NCBI GenBank assembly: GCA_963847615.1
Contig: CAWKAN010000030.1
Location: 62,001-126,000, forward strand
Length of the DNA: 64,000 bases
Direction of reading: 5' to 3'
DNA from: Palsa-883 sp963847615
GTDB lineage: Bacteria; Pseudomonadota; Alphaproteobacteria; Acetobacterales; Acetobacteraceae
Shown: positions 18,567 to 27,442 of the stretch, in pieces
Layout of the letters: each line of letters opens with the position of its first letter
Numbering within the stretch: position 1 is the stretch's first letter
The notes under the pieces: model-generated
What the model was told of the DNA's origin: nothing
Seen by the model: the letters and a program-made list of their open reading frames with translations, nothing else
The model's database searches: none
Position numbers and translations under genes: made by a program

Positions 18567-20224
18567 TTAGTGAGCGAGACGGACCTTGCCGGCATCAGCG
18601 GTCGCCAGCGACGGGGCGCAGCCACCGAGACGGACCTTGCCGGCGTCAGCGGTCGCCAGCGACGGGGCGCAGCCGCCGAGACGGACCTTGCCGGCGTCAG
18701 CGGTCGCCAGCGACGGGGCGCAGCCGCCGAGACGGACCTTGCCGGCATCAGCGGTCGCCAGCGACGGGGCGCAGCCACCGAGACGGACCTTGCCGGCGTC
18801 AGCGGTCGCCAGCGACGGGGCGCAGCCGCCGAGACGGACCTTGCCGGCATCAGCGGTCGCCAGCGACGGGGCGCAGCCGCCGAGACGGACCTTGCCGGCG
18901 TCAGCGGTCGCCAGCGACGGGGCGCAGCCGCCGAGACGGACCTTGCCGGCGTCAGCGGTCGCCAGCGACGGGGCGCAGCCGCCGAGACGGACCTTGCCGG
19001 CGTCAGCGGTCGCCAGCGACGGGGCGCAGCCGCCGAGACGGACCTTGCCGGCGTCAGCGGTCGCCAGCGATGGGGCGCAGCCGCCGAGACGGACCTTGCC
19101 GACGTCAGCGGTCGCCAGCGATGGGGCGCAGCCACCGAGACGGACCTTGCCGGCGTCAGCGGTCGCCAGCGACGGGGCGCAGCCGCCGAGACGGACCTTG
19201 CCGGCGTCAGCGGTCGCCAGCGACGGGGCGCAGCCGCCGAGACGGACCTTGCCGGCGTCAGCGGTCGCCAGCGATGGGGCGCAGCCACCGAGACGGACCT
19301 TGCCGGCGTCAGCGGTCGCCAGCGACGGGGCGCAGCCGCCGAGACGGACCTTGCCGGCGTCAGCGGTCGCCAGCGACGGGGCGCAGCCGCCGAGACGGAC
19401 CTTGCCGGCGTCAGCGGTCGCCAGCGATGGGGCGCAGCCGCCGAGACGGACCTTGCCGGCGTCAGCGGTCGCCAGCGACGGGGCGCAGCCGCCGAGACGG
19501 ACCTTGCCGGCGTCAGCGGTCGCCAGCGAGGGGCGCAGCCACCGAGACGGACCTTGCCGACGTCAGCGGTCGCCAGCGACGGGGCGCAGCCGCCGAGACG
19601 GACCTTGCCGGCGTCAGCGGTCGCCAGCGATGGGGCGCAGCCACCGAGACGGACCTTGCCGACGTCAGCGGTCGCCAGCGACGGGGCGCAGCCGCCGAGA
19701 CGGACCTTGCCGGCGTCAGCGGTCGCCAGCGACGGGGCGCAGCCGCCGAGACGGACCTTGCCGGCGTCAGCGGTCGCCAGCGATGGGGCGCAGCCGCCGA
19801 GACGGACCTTGCCGGCGTCAGCGGTCGCCAGCGACGGGGCGCAGCCGCCGAGACGGACCTTGCCGGCGTCAGCGGTCGCCAGCGATGGGGCGCAGCCACC
19901 GAGACGGACCTTGCCGACGTCAGCGGTCGCCAGCGATGGGGCGCAGCCACCGAGACGGACCTTGCCGGCGTCAGCGGTCGCCAGCGACGGGGCGCAGCCG
20001 CCGAGACGGACCTTGCCGGCGTCAGCGGTCGCCAGCGATGGGGCGCAGCCGCCGAGACGGACCTTGCCGGCGTCAGCGGTCGCCAGCGACGGGGCGCAGC
20101 CGCCAAGACGGACCTTGCCGGCGTCAGCGGTCGCCAGCGACGGGGCGCAGCCGCCAAGCCGAACCTTGCCGGCGTCAGCAATCATCGGGAGCAGAGCGAC
20201 GGTCGAGCGTGCGGCGATGGGCAT
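18567..20224 (-). CDS. Gene built of 17-residue repeats (multi-core peptide or repeat protein), one frame slip
   Basis: The protein starts MPIAARSTVALLPMI and then repeats DAGKVRLGGCAPSLATA about 32 times, ending ADAGKVRLAH-stop (TAA at 18567-18569). A Shine-Dalgarno GGGAAGGA lies nine bases before the ATG at 20224. Nearly all base differences between copies are silent in this frame (CCG/CCA, GGC/GGT, GAC/GAT, CTC/CTT); the only amino-acid change seen is Ala to Val at the second position in four copies. Other frames would change residues. One copy (near 19493-19543) is 50 rather than 51 bp, which breaks the frame. Each copy has one Cys and a Lys-Val-Arg core. It could be a multi-core modified-peptide precursor, a repeat scaffold, or an expansion of a short peptide; I do not recognise the family. 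Confidence 0.7.
18576..20179. repeat. 51-bp tandem repeat array, 31 full copies plus one partial
   Basis: Copies begin at 18576, 18627, 18678 and so on to 20156, all in direct orientation without spacers. One copy is 50 bp, so later copies start at 19544 plus multiples of 51. The unit on the plus strand begins GAGACGGACCTTGCCGGC. Identity between copies is very high, with six variable sites. Because 51 is a multiple of three and the unit lacks stops, several frames on both strands stay open through it. Confidence 0.97.
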
Positions 20225-20516
20225 CACAAAAGGTCCTTCCCTGACCAACCGAAATTTTGAACGTTCTCCGCCGGGAACTGCACACCCCGTGCGTCATGGA
20301 AGGACGATGCCATATTGAGGATTAATTACCGTTCTTTTCACGTTACCTGAGCGTCAAATCGTCTTGGTTGCAAAGAAGTCATTCATTTCTAACGGCTCCA
20401 AGTCAATTCATCGGGCGGCAGCCCGCTGCCGGCCGCCTCACCATGGGAAACGAAAAGTGAACTTTGTCCGACAGCCGCCTGCCATTGCGCCGGCCGGCTG
20501 TGCCGGCCGCATCGGC
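20225..20516. promoter_or_regulatory. AT-richer leader/promoter region of the repeat gene
   Basis: Between tldD and the repeat gene there are about 290 bases, with a markedly AT-richer core (about 20310-20410). On the minus strand it holds TTGACG and TTGACT hexamers and a GGTAATTAAT stretch, and the ribosome site GGGAAGGA at 20234-20241. Spacing between the hexamers and possible -10 boxes is not ideal, so I mark the region rather than a promoter. The repeat gene therefore probably has its own promoter and is not simply read through from tldD. Confidence 0.45.
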
Positions 20517-21956
20517 TCAGGCCGCGGTGCCGCCCACCGTCAGCCCGGTCAGCTTGATCGTCGGCTGCCCGACGCCCACCGGCACGCCCTGCCCGTTCTT
20601 GCCGCATGTGCCGACACCCGGGTCCAGCGCCATGTCGTTGCCGATCATCGCGACCTTGGTCAGCGCATCCGGCCCGTTGCCGATCAGGGTCGCCCCCTTC
20701 ACCGGTGCCGTCACCTTGCCATCCTCGATCAGATAGGCCTCGGAGGCGGAAAACACGAACTTGCCCGAGGTGATGTCCACCTGGCCGCCACCGAAATTCA
20801 CCGCATACAGGCCGCGCCTGACCGAGCGGATCATCTCCTCCGGCGTGTGCGACCCGCCGAGCATGATCGTGTTGGTCATCCGCGGCATCGGCGCATGCGC
20901 ATAGGATTCCCGCCTGCCGTTGCCGGTGGCGCGCATGCCCATCAGCCGCGCATTCAACCGATCCTGTAGATAGCCGGTCAGCACGCCGTCCTCGATCAGC
21001 ACGGTGCGGCTGCTCGGCGTGCCCTCGTCGTCCACCGTCAGGCTGCCGCGCCGGTCGGGCAGCGTGCCGTCGTCGACCACGGTCACCCCGGGCGCGCCGA
21101 TACGCTTTCCCATCAGGCCGGCAAACGCCGAGGTCTGCTTGCGGTTGAAGTCGCCCTCCAGCCCGTGGCCGATCGCCTCGTGCAGCAGGATGCCCGGCCA
21201 ACCGGACCCGAGCACCACCGCCATCTCCCCGGCCGGCGCCGGGCGGCTGTCGAGATTGACCAACGCCTGGCGCAACGCCTCGTCGACCGCGGCGCGCCAG
21301 GCCGCCGGCGTCGTCATCGTCTCGTAGCCGAAGCGCCCGCCGGTGCCGAAGCTGCCGGTCTCGCGCCGCCCGTCCTGCTCCACCACCACCGACACGTTCA
21401 GCCGCACCAGCGGGCGCAGATCGGCCACCCGGGTGCCGTCGGCGCGCAGGATCTGCACCGCCTGCCACTCGCCGCTCAGTGACGCCATCACCTGCCTGAC
21501 CCGCGCATCCTTGCCGCGCGCATAGGCGTCGATCTCGCCCAGCACCGCGGTGCGCGCGCCGAAGCCGGTGCCGGCCAGCGGATTGGCATCGGAATAGAGC
21601 CGCGAATTGGTCGCCCGCGGCGGTTCGGCCGCGGTGCCGGAATGCCCCGCCGCGACCGCCGCCACGCTGGCCGCCGCGCGCCCAAGGGCGGCGTCCGACA
21701 GCTCCCCGGCATGGGCATAGCCGGTGGCTTCCCCGGCCACCGCGCGCAGCCCGAAGCCCAGCGTGGTGTCGAAGCCGGCGCTGCGGATGCGTCCGTCGTC
21801 CAGGCTGATCTGCTCGCTCTCGCGATATTCGAGGAACAGCTCGCCGTCATCGCTGCCCACCAGCGCGGCGCCGAGGTGGCGCTGCGCCGCGGCGCGGTCA
21901 AGCTGGGCGTCGGCACGCTCGAAAAACAGCCGATCGGTCGCGGCAAGTGCGGTCAT
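20517..21956 (-). CDS. tldD: Metalloprotease TldD
   Basis: A 479-residue TldD. TldD with TldE forms a Zn-dependent protease that degrades unfolded peptides through a narrow channel and, in some systems, removes leader peptides of modified peptides such as microcin B17. The zinc motif HEAIGHGLEGDFNRKQ is intact, as are DDEGTPSSRTVLIEDG, GYLQDRLNARLMGMRATGNG and the C-terminal GTCGKNGQGVPVGVGQPTIK. The length is normal. It follows the heme A synthase gene on the same strand and precedes the 17-residue repeat gene; tldD next to cytochrome oxidase genes is common in alphaproteobacteria, so the link with the repeat gene may be chance. Confidence 0.93.
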   Translation of the reverse strand: MTALAATDRLFFERADAQLDRAAAQRHLGAALVGSDDGELFLEYRESEQISLDDGRIRSAGFDTTLGFGLRAVAGEATGYAHAGELSDAALGRAAASVAAVAAGHSGTAAEPPRATNSRLYSDANPLAGTGFGARTAVLGEIDAYARGKDARVRQVMASLSGEWQAVQILRADGTRVADLRPLVRLNVSVVVEQDGRRETGSFGTGGRFGYETMTTPAAWRAAVDEALRQALVNLDSRPAPAGEMAVVLGSGWPGILLHEAIGHGLEGDFNRKQTSAFAGLMGKRIGAPGVTVVDDGTLPDRRGSLTVDDEGTPSSRTVLIEDGVLTGYLQDRLNARLMGMRATGNGRRESYAHAPMPRMTNTIMLGGSHTPEEMIRSVRRGLYAVNFGGGQVDITSGKFVFSASEAYLIEDGKVTAPVKGATLIGNGPDALTKVAMIGNDMALDPGVGTCGKNGQGVPVGVGQPTIKLTGLTVGGTAA

Positions 21957-22224
21957 ACTGGCCCTCCTGTTCGAAACTTGGTCCGCCGTCCGGCCAAATC
22001 AACCGCAAGGCGGGCAGCCGCGGCCGCCCGTCAAGTCCCTCGACCAGCGCGCGTACCAGGTGAAGCCCGAACCCGGCCCCCCACGAACCGCCACGCCAGC
22101 GTGCTGTCGAGCCGGGTGAACGGCTCGAATGCCGGCGCCAGATCGGCCCCGCCGCCACGTCGCGGCCGGCGCCCCTCACCGTGCCCTGGGCGCCACGTTG
22201 CGCCGGGCATCGCATTGCGCGGCA

Positions 22225-23304
22225 TCAAGTTGCCCCGCGCAGCGCATGCAGCGTCGCCAGCGCCGCGGTCAGCACCAACACGGCCCCGGCCTGGTGCGCC
22301 GCGGCGAGCGCGACCGGCACCACCAGCAGCAGGGTCGCCACGCCTAATATATACTGCAACGCCACCACGCCCCCCAGCGCCAGGATCACGCCACGCGCCG
22401 GCCGCAGCGAGCGGACCGAGAGACCGACGCCGACGAACGCCGCGCTGACGATCGCGGTCAGCGTCGCCAGGGCCCGATGGTCGAACTGCACGGCGGCGAT
22501 GTTCTCGGTCAGGTTGCGCAGCCAGGGCGACAGCCGGGCGTAATCCGCCGGCACCAGGTGACCGGCCATCAGCGGAAACGTGTTGTAGTCGTAGCCGGCA
22601 TGCGTGCCGGCGACAAAGCCGCCGGCGACGATGGTCAGGCCAACCAGCGCGCAGCACAGCGCGGCCAACCGCCGCAGCACCCGCACGCCGGCCAGCGCGA
22701 CCGGCACCGGGCGCAACACGCCAAGCCCGATCCACACGATGGCGGCATACAGCACCAGCGCCAGCACCAGGTGAATGACCAGCCGGTAGGGCGAGACCGC
22801 CGTGGTGTCGGGCAGGAAGCCCGAGGCGACCATGAACCAGCCGACCGCCCCCTGCAGCCCGCCGAGCACGAACAGCAACGCCAGGCCGGGCCGCAACCGC
22901 CGCTCGATCCGCCCGGTCGCCCAGAACCAGATCAGCGGCACCAGAAACGCCAGGCCGATCAACCGGCCCCACAGCCGATGCGTCCACTCCAGCCAGAAGA
23001 TGTGCTTGAAGCCGGCCAGGCCGAAGCCTGCGTTGACCAGCGCGTATTGCGGAATCTGCTTGTAGAGATCGAACAGCTTCTGCCAGTCGGCCTGGTTGAG
23101 CGGCGGCAGAACGCCGCTGACCGGCGCCCATTCCATGATCGACAGGCCGGACCCGGTCAGCCGCGTCACCCCGCCCAGCACCACCATCACCAGGATCATG
23201 CCGGCAACGCCGAACAGCCATAGCGCGACCAGCCGACGATTGGCCCCCTCGGCAGCCCGGTCGCCGGGCGGAAGGTCGGAAAAGTTGCGTACATCGAACG
23301 GCAT
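22225..23304 (-). CDS. ctaA: Heme A synthase (COX15/CtaA)
   Basis: A 359-residue membrane protein with about eight helices. It oxidises the C8 methyl of heme O to the formyl group of heme A for aa3-type oxidases. Conserved histidine regions are visible: VLGGVTRLTGSGLSIMEW, FWLEWTHRLWGRLIGL, YRLVIHLVLALVLY, QFDHRALATLT and LAAAHQAGAVLVL. The ATG at 23302-23304 (MPFDVRNFSDLPPGDRAA) gives a normal cytoplasmic N-terminus; longer versions add random residues. About 270 bases separate it from tldD downstream. Confidence 0.93.
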   Translation of the reverse strand: MPFDVRNFSDLPPGDRAAEGANRRLVALWLFGVAGMILVMVVLGGVTRLTGSGLSIMEWAPVSGVLPPLNQADWQKLFDLYKQIPQYALVNAGFGLAGFKHIFWLEWTHRLWGRLIGLAFLVPLIWFWATGRIERRLRPGLALLFVLGGLQGAVGWFMVASGFLPDTTAVSPYRLVIHLVLALVLYAAIVWIGLGVLRPVPVALAGVRVLRRLAALCCALVGLTIVAGGFVAGTHAGYDYNTFPLMAGHLVPADYARLSPWLRNLTENIAAVQFDHRALATLTAIVSAAFVGVGLSVRSLRPARGVILALGGVVALQYILGVATLLLVVPVALAAAHQAGAVLVLTAALATLHALRGAT

Positions 23305-23364
23305 GGCCGCCACTATACCGCGGTCGCACCGCACGCAAACCTGTAACCGCCTGACGCAAGCTCG

Positions 23365-23425
23365 GCGCGTCGCCCCGAACCCCACCAAGCGACGCTGCCC
23401 CTTGGCGGGGGCCGGCGCGAAGCGG
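23365..23425. repeat. Degenerate GC-rich palindrome related to the 58.1-kb hairpin
   Basis: The segment CCCCGAACCCCACCAAG, a GCGACGCTGCC centre and CTTGGCGGGGGCCGG form an imperfect hairpin that shares its centre and flanks with the perfect 34-bp stem at 58101-58174. It lies between ctaA and ppk2. Confidence 0.55.
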
Positions 23426-23472
23426 TGGCCTTGCTTCGGCTCGCCCGGGTCGCAGCCGCCGAGCCGAGCGGA

Positions 23473-24474
23473 TCACGCGGCCGAACGGCCGCGTTTGAGG
23501 GCGGGGTGCACGGTTTTGCCGATGATGTGCATGTCGGTGCCGATGACGTGAGCACTGGAGCCGACGATCAGCTGGTCCGCGCCGGTGACGATGCTGCGAT
23601 CCTTGTCGGTGTAGGGCAGTGAGGCCAGGAAGTGCTGCATGCAATTCAACCTGGCGCGTTTCTTGTCGTCCGCCTTGACGATGGTCCAGGGCGCGTCGGC
23701 GGTGTCGGTGTGGAAGAACATCGCCTCCTTCGCCTCGGTGTAGTCGTCCCACTTGTCCATCGAGGCGCGGTCGATCGGCGAGAGTTTCCATTGCTTCAGC
23801 GGATCTGTCTCGCGGGCCGTGAAGCGCTTGCGCTGTTCCTGGCGACTGACGGAGAACCAGTATTTGAACAACAGTATGCCGGGGCGGACGAGCATGCGCT
23901 CGAACTCCGGGCACTGGCGCATGAACTCCAGGTAGTCGTTGGGGGTGCAGAAGCCCATCACCCGTTCGACGCCGGCACGATTGTACCAGGAGCGATCGAA
24001 CAGCACGATTTCGCCGGCGGCCGGCAGGGGCGTCACGTAGCGCTGGAAGTACCACTGGGTCTGTTCGCGCTCGGTCGGTTTCGGCAGCGCCACGACGCGC
24101 GCCGAGCGGGGGTTCATGTGCTCCATGTAGCGTTTGATGGTGCCGCCCTTGCCGGCGGCGTCACGGCCCTCGAACAGCATGACGATGCGCTGGCCGGTTT
24201 CCTGCACCCAGCGCTGGGCCTTCAGCAGCTCACGCTGGAGCTCCAGCATGTGTTCCTCGTACGGACCGTTGCGCATGCGGGTCTCGTAGGGATAGGCGCC
24301 GGACTCGAACAGCCGGTGGATGGCCGCGGGATCGCTGCGCAGCGCCGCGGCGGTGGGACGCGGCGACGAGCGGGCCGGATTCGTTGCGGCCGGCGCAGCG
24401 TCGGCGGGGGCGCTGGTCGCCGGCGTGGCCGATGGCGTGCTGCCGTTGGATTTCATGCTGCCCTGTTCCGACAT
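23473..24474 (-). CDS. ppk2: Polyphosphate kinase 2
   Basis: A 333-residue PPK2 protein that transfers phosphate between polyphosphate and nucleoside diphosphates or monophosphates. The Walker A loop FEGRDAAGKGGTIKRY (residues 101-116), the Walker B/lid region VLFDRSWYNRAGVERVMG and YWFSVSRQEQRKRF are intact. An Ala/Pro/Ser-rich tail of about 45 residues precedes the domain. The YETRMRNGPYEEHMLELQ stretch fits class I members. Transcription is independent: it converges on nothing and lies about 170 bases from ctaA. Confidence 0.93.
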   Translation of the reverse strand: MSEQGSMKSNGSTPSATPATSAPADAAPAATNPARSSPRPTAAALRSDPAAIHRLFESGAYPYETRMRNGPYEEHMLELQRELLKAQRWVQETGQRIVMLFEGRDAAGKGGTIKRYMEHMNPRSARVVALPKPTEREQTQWYFQRYVTPLPAAGEIVLFDRSWYNRAGVERVMGFCTPNDYLEFMRQCPEFERMLVRPGILLFKYWFSVSRQEQRKRFTARETDPLKQWKLSPIDRASMDKWDDYTEAKEAMFFHTDTADAPWTIVKADDKKRARLNCMQHFLASLPYTDKDRSIVTGADQLIVGSSAHVIGTDMHIIGKTVHPALKRGRSAA

Positions 24475-25025
24475 AGTGCGCTCCGTTCCACCACGACGTG
24501 ACGCGGCATGACGCGGACCGATGCTGCCCGGGCGTCGCGGGATGCTGCGCTGGCGGCGAGGCTGCGTCAGACGCTGCCACCGGCCGGGCGCACGGCGCGC
24601 GAGCTCCGAGCGGACCGGCGGCCAACGCCCTGTCCGCCTCGCCAGCTCGGGGTTCTGCGCGCGCGCCGTAAAGATCGCATTAATGCGTGCACTCGCCGGC
24701 CGATGCCGCGTCGCGTCTCCGGGGGGGCATCGCCGTCAGCAACGGCGGGGCGCCGCCGCGCCGGTGGCCAATGCCCATTTGGCGAACCGGCCTGGCAGCC
24801 GGGGACAGCGCGAGCGCGTTGAACCGGCCGTCGGCGTGACGGCATGGTGCGCGCGAACCTGCGCCGACAAGGAACCCGGCCGCTGTGCCCCACTGTGGAA
24901 CCCGCACGCGGAACACTGAACGGGAACGCCGCGACGGGCGGCGTCGCAGGGTTCGAATTTTCGCGCCTGTGCCCCCCGCCCACCGCAGCTTGCCAGTCGG
25001 CGGCGGCGGCGATACTCCCCTGCCG
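24475..25025. other. Divergent intergenic region between ppk2 and yeiH-type gene
   Basis: About 550 bases with no supported gene. Translations in all frames are Arg/Ala-rich and lack motifs. It must contain the promoters of both divergent genes. No LysR-type regulator is present although YeiH-type genes often have one. Confidence 0.4.
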
Positions 25026-26075
25026 ATGCAGCAAAACATCGCCGTGACGGCCGGCTCCGGGCCACAGTTTGCTTCGCAACTGCGTCTGGCGGGCGGGGTT
25101 GTTCTTTGCCTGGGCATCGCCGCCCTGGCCTATGTCGCCGCGCGGTTTGCCCCGCTGGTCGGTGCGCCGCTGTTCGCCATCGCCATCGGCGTGGTGGTGA
25201 CCAACACCGCGCGCGCGCCGCTGCGGCTGACCACCTGGCGGCTCGGCGATGTCAGCCGGCTGTGCCTCAAGGGCGGCATCATCCTGCTGGGCGCCAGCCT
25301 CGACATTGGCGACATCGCCCGCACCGGCCTCGGGTCGCTGCCGCTGTTGTTGGTCACCATGGTCGTCGGCCTGGGCTGCTCGCTCGGCCTCGGGCGGATG
25401 ATGGGGGTGGAGTGGCGCATGCGCTGCCTGATCGGCATCGGCACCACGATCTGCGGCGGCTCCGCGATCGCCGCGCTGGCCCCGGTGATCCGCGCCAAGG
25501 CCGAGGAGATCGCCTACGCGATCACCGTCATCTTCTTCTTCAACATGGTCGCGGTGTTCACGTTTCCGGTGATCGGCCACCTGCTGGGGCTGAGCGACAA
25601 CGGCTTCGGCCTGTGGGACGGCACGGCGGTGAACGACACCTCGGCGGTGGTGGCGGCCGGCTTCGCCTACAGCCAGGCCGCGGGGATCATCGCGACGATC
25701 GTCAAGCTGACCCGCACCACGCTGATCATCCCGCTGGTGATCGGCTTCGGCCTGGCGATGCCGTGGCTGGACCCGTCGTCGGCGCGCAGCGAGATGTCGC
25801 TGGCGCGGCGGGTCTATCACGCGGTGCCCGGGTTCATCCTGTTGTTCGTACTGGCGGCGGGGCTGAACAGCCTTGGGCTGCTGGGCCATTACGCGCCCGA
25901 CGTGCAACTGCTGGGCCGCTGGGTGATGGTGATCGCGCTGGCGGCGGTGGGGCTGCAGGCGCACTGGCGGGCCTTTGCCGGTGCCGGGACCAAGCCGTTG
26001 CTGCTGGGGTTTTCCACCTGGATCGCGGTCGCGGTTGCCAGCCTGGCGATCCAGACCTGGACCCACGCGCTGTAG
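25026..26075 (+). CDS. YeiH/UPF0324 family putative sulfate exporter
   Basis: A 349-residue inner-membrane protein with about ten helices. It matches the UPF0324/YeiH family, annotated as putative sulfate exporters: LCLKGGIILLGASLDIGDI, GIGTTICGGSAIAALAPVI, FFFNMVAVFTFPVIGHLLG and VNDTSAVVAAGFAYS are its conserved blocks. ATG 25026 (MQQNIAVTAG) gives the normal N-terminus. It is single-gene; the 15-bp repeat tract lies downstream. Transport substrate is inferred from family annotation only. Confidence 0.85.
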   Translation: MQQNIAVTAGSGPQFASQLRLAGGVVLCLGIAALAYVAARFAPLVGAPLFAIAIGVVVTNTARAPLRLTTWRLGDVSRLCLKGGIILLGASLDIGDIARTGLGSLPLLLVTMVVGLGCSLGLGRMMGVEWRMRCLIGIGTTICGGSAIAALAPVIRAKAEEIAYAITVIFFFNMVAVFTFPVIGHLLGLSDNGFGLWDGTAVNDTSAVVAAGFAYSQAAGIIATIVKLTRTTLIIPLVIGFGLAMPWLDPSSARSEMSLARRVYHAVPGFILLFVLAAGLNSLGLLGHYAPDVQLLGRWVMVIALAAVGLQAHWRAFAGAGTKPLLLGFSTWIAVAVASLAIQTWTHAL

Positions 26076-26174
26076 GCAGGCGCGACGACCCGCCGTTCGA
26101 GCGGGTCCGGGTGATTTGCCGCCGGACCGCTGCCGGCGCACCGAGGCTCGGCGCGACCGCCTCGCTTTTCCCAG

Positions 26175-26279
26175 GCGTGACCGACATCGGCGTGACCGAC
26201 ATCAGGGTGACGGACATCGGCGTGCTGGGCGTCGGCGTGCCCGACATCGGCGTGAGGGAGGTCGGCGTGACGGGCGCCG
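26175..26279. repeat. Seven imperfect 15-bp tandem repeats
   Basis: Units resemble GCGTGACCGACATCG and follow each other without spacers between the yeiH-type gene and the threonine aldolase stop. The copies diverge toward the right end. No gene is encoded. Confidence 0.8.
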
Positions 26280-26306
26280 GCGACCGGCTGATCTCGGCGC
26301 GGCGGG

Positions 26307-27335
26307 TCAGGCGACCGCCCGGGCCAGCACCTCGCCCGCCAGCCGACACTGCGCCGCCGTCACGTCCAGATGCGTCACCGCGCGCACCGTGCGGGCCGCA
26401 AAGGCCGACACCAGCACGCCCTCGTGCTGCGCCCGGCGCACCACCTCGGCAGCGTCGGGCAATCCGCTGGGCAGGTGGAAGATCACGATGTTGCTCTGCA
26501 CCGTCGCCAGGTCCATCGCTGCCGCAGTCTCGGCCACGCGCGCGGCGATCAGCCTGGCGTTGGCGTGGTCCTCGGCGAGGCGCTCCAGGTTGTGGTCCAG
26601 CGCGAACCGGCCGGCGGCGGCCAGGATGCCGGATTGGCGCATCGCGCCGCCGAACATCCGCCGCGCCCGCACCGCGCGCGTCATGGCCTCGCGCGAGCCG
26701 GCGATCAGGCTGCCGACCGGGCAGCCGAGCCCCTTCGACAGCGCCACCGAGACCACGTCGAACGGCCCCGCCAGTTCGGCCAGGCTGCGCCCCGAGGCGA
26801 TCGCGGCGTTGAACAGCCGCGCGCCGTCCAGGTAGGTGCCGAGGCCCAGCTCGCGCGCCGCGGCGCAGATCGCGTCCACCGCGTCCTGCGGCCAGACCAC
26901 GCCGCCGCCGCGGTTGTGGGTGTTCTCCAGCACGACCAGCGTGGTCGGCGGGAAGATGATGTGGCCGCGCGGCTTGCAGGCGGCGCGCAGGTCCGCCGCG
27001 CCGAACAGCCCGCCGTGGCCGATGACGGTGAACTGCACGCCGGAATTGGCCGCCGCGGCGCCGGATTCGTGCCAGACGATGTGCGATTCCGCGCCCACCA
27101 GCACGTCGTCGCCGGGCCGCGTCAGCAGCTTCAGGCCGATCTGGTTCGCCATCGTGCCGCTGGGCAGGAAGATCGCCGCCTGCTTGCCGAGCAGTCCGGC
27201 GATGCGTTCCTGCAACGCATTGACCGAGGGGTCCTCGCCGTACTGGTCGTCGCCCACCGGCGCGCGCGCCATCGCCGCGCGCATCGCCTCCGACGGCAGC
27301 GTGACGGTGTCCGAGCGCAGGTCGATGCGGTCCAT
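26307..27335 (-). CDS. ltaE: Low-specificity L-threonine aldolase
   Basis: A PLP-dependent enzyme of fold type I that cleaves threonine/allo-threonine to glycine and acetaldehyde. MDRIDLRSDTVTLPSEAMR is the normal N-terminus, with an AGGAG ribosome site about eight bases upstream, so I use ATG 27335 rather than the ATG six codons earlier. QYGEDPSVNALQERI, IFLPSGTMANQIGLK, YLDGARLFNAAI and SVALSKGLGCPVGSLIAG (PLP lysine) are intact. About 342 residues. It is followed upstream by nadK on the same strand with a gap of about 107 bases. Confidence 0.92.
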   Translation of the reverse strand: MDRIDLRSDTVTLPSEAMRAAMARAPVGDDQYGEDPSVNALQERIAGLLGKQAAIFLPSGTMANQIGLKLLTRPGDDVLVGAESHIVWHESGAAAANSGVQFTVIGHGGLFGAADLRAACKPRGHIIFPPTTLVVLENTHNRGGGVVWPQDAVDAICAAARELGLGTYLDGARLFNAAIASGRSLAELAGPFDVVSVALSKGLGCPVGSLIAGSREAMTRAVRARRMFGGAMRQSGILAAAGRFALDHNLERLAEDHANARLIAARVAETAAAMDLATVQSNIVIFHLPSGLPDAAEVVRRAQHEGVLVSAFAARTVRAVTHLDVTAAQCRLAGEVLARAVA

Positions 27336-27442
27336 GTCGAGGCTCCTGTTCAAGCCGGCGATCCTGGCGCCGCCGCGCGCCGGTGTGCAACGGCGCGCCG
27401 GTCGGTGGCACAGGGCGCGCGCAACCGCGCTTTTGCCGGCCG

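Noticed and set aside
18576..20179. CRISPR array
   Set aside because: Units are contiguous direct repeats with no variable spacers and no cas genes nearby.
18294..20318. Long open frames through the 51-bp array on the plus strand and in other minus-strand frames
   Set aside because: They stay open only because the unit is a multiple of three and lacks stops; base differences between copies change residues in those frames but are silent in the DAGKVRLGG frame.
24567..26141. A 524-codon minus-strand open frame
   Set aside because: It is antisense to the YeiH-type transporter and gives a His/Arg-rich shadow product.
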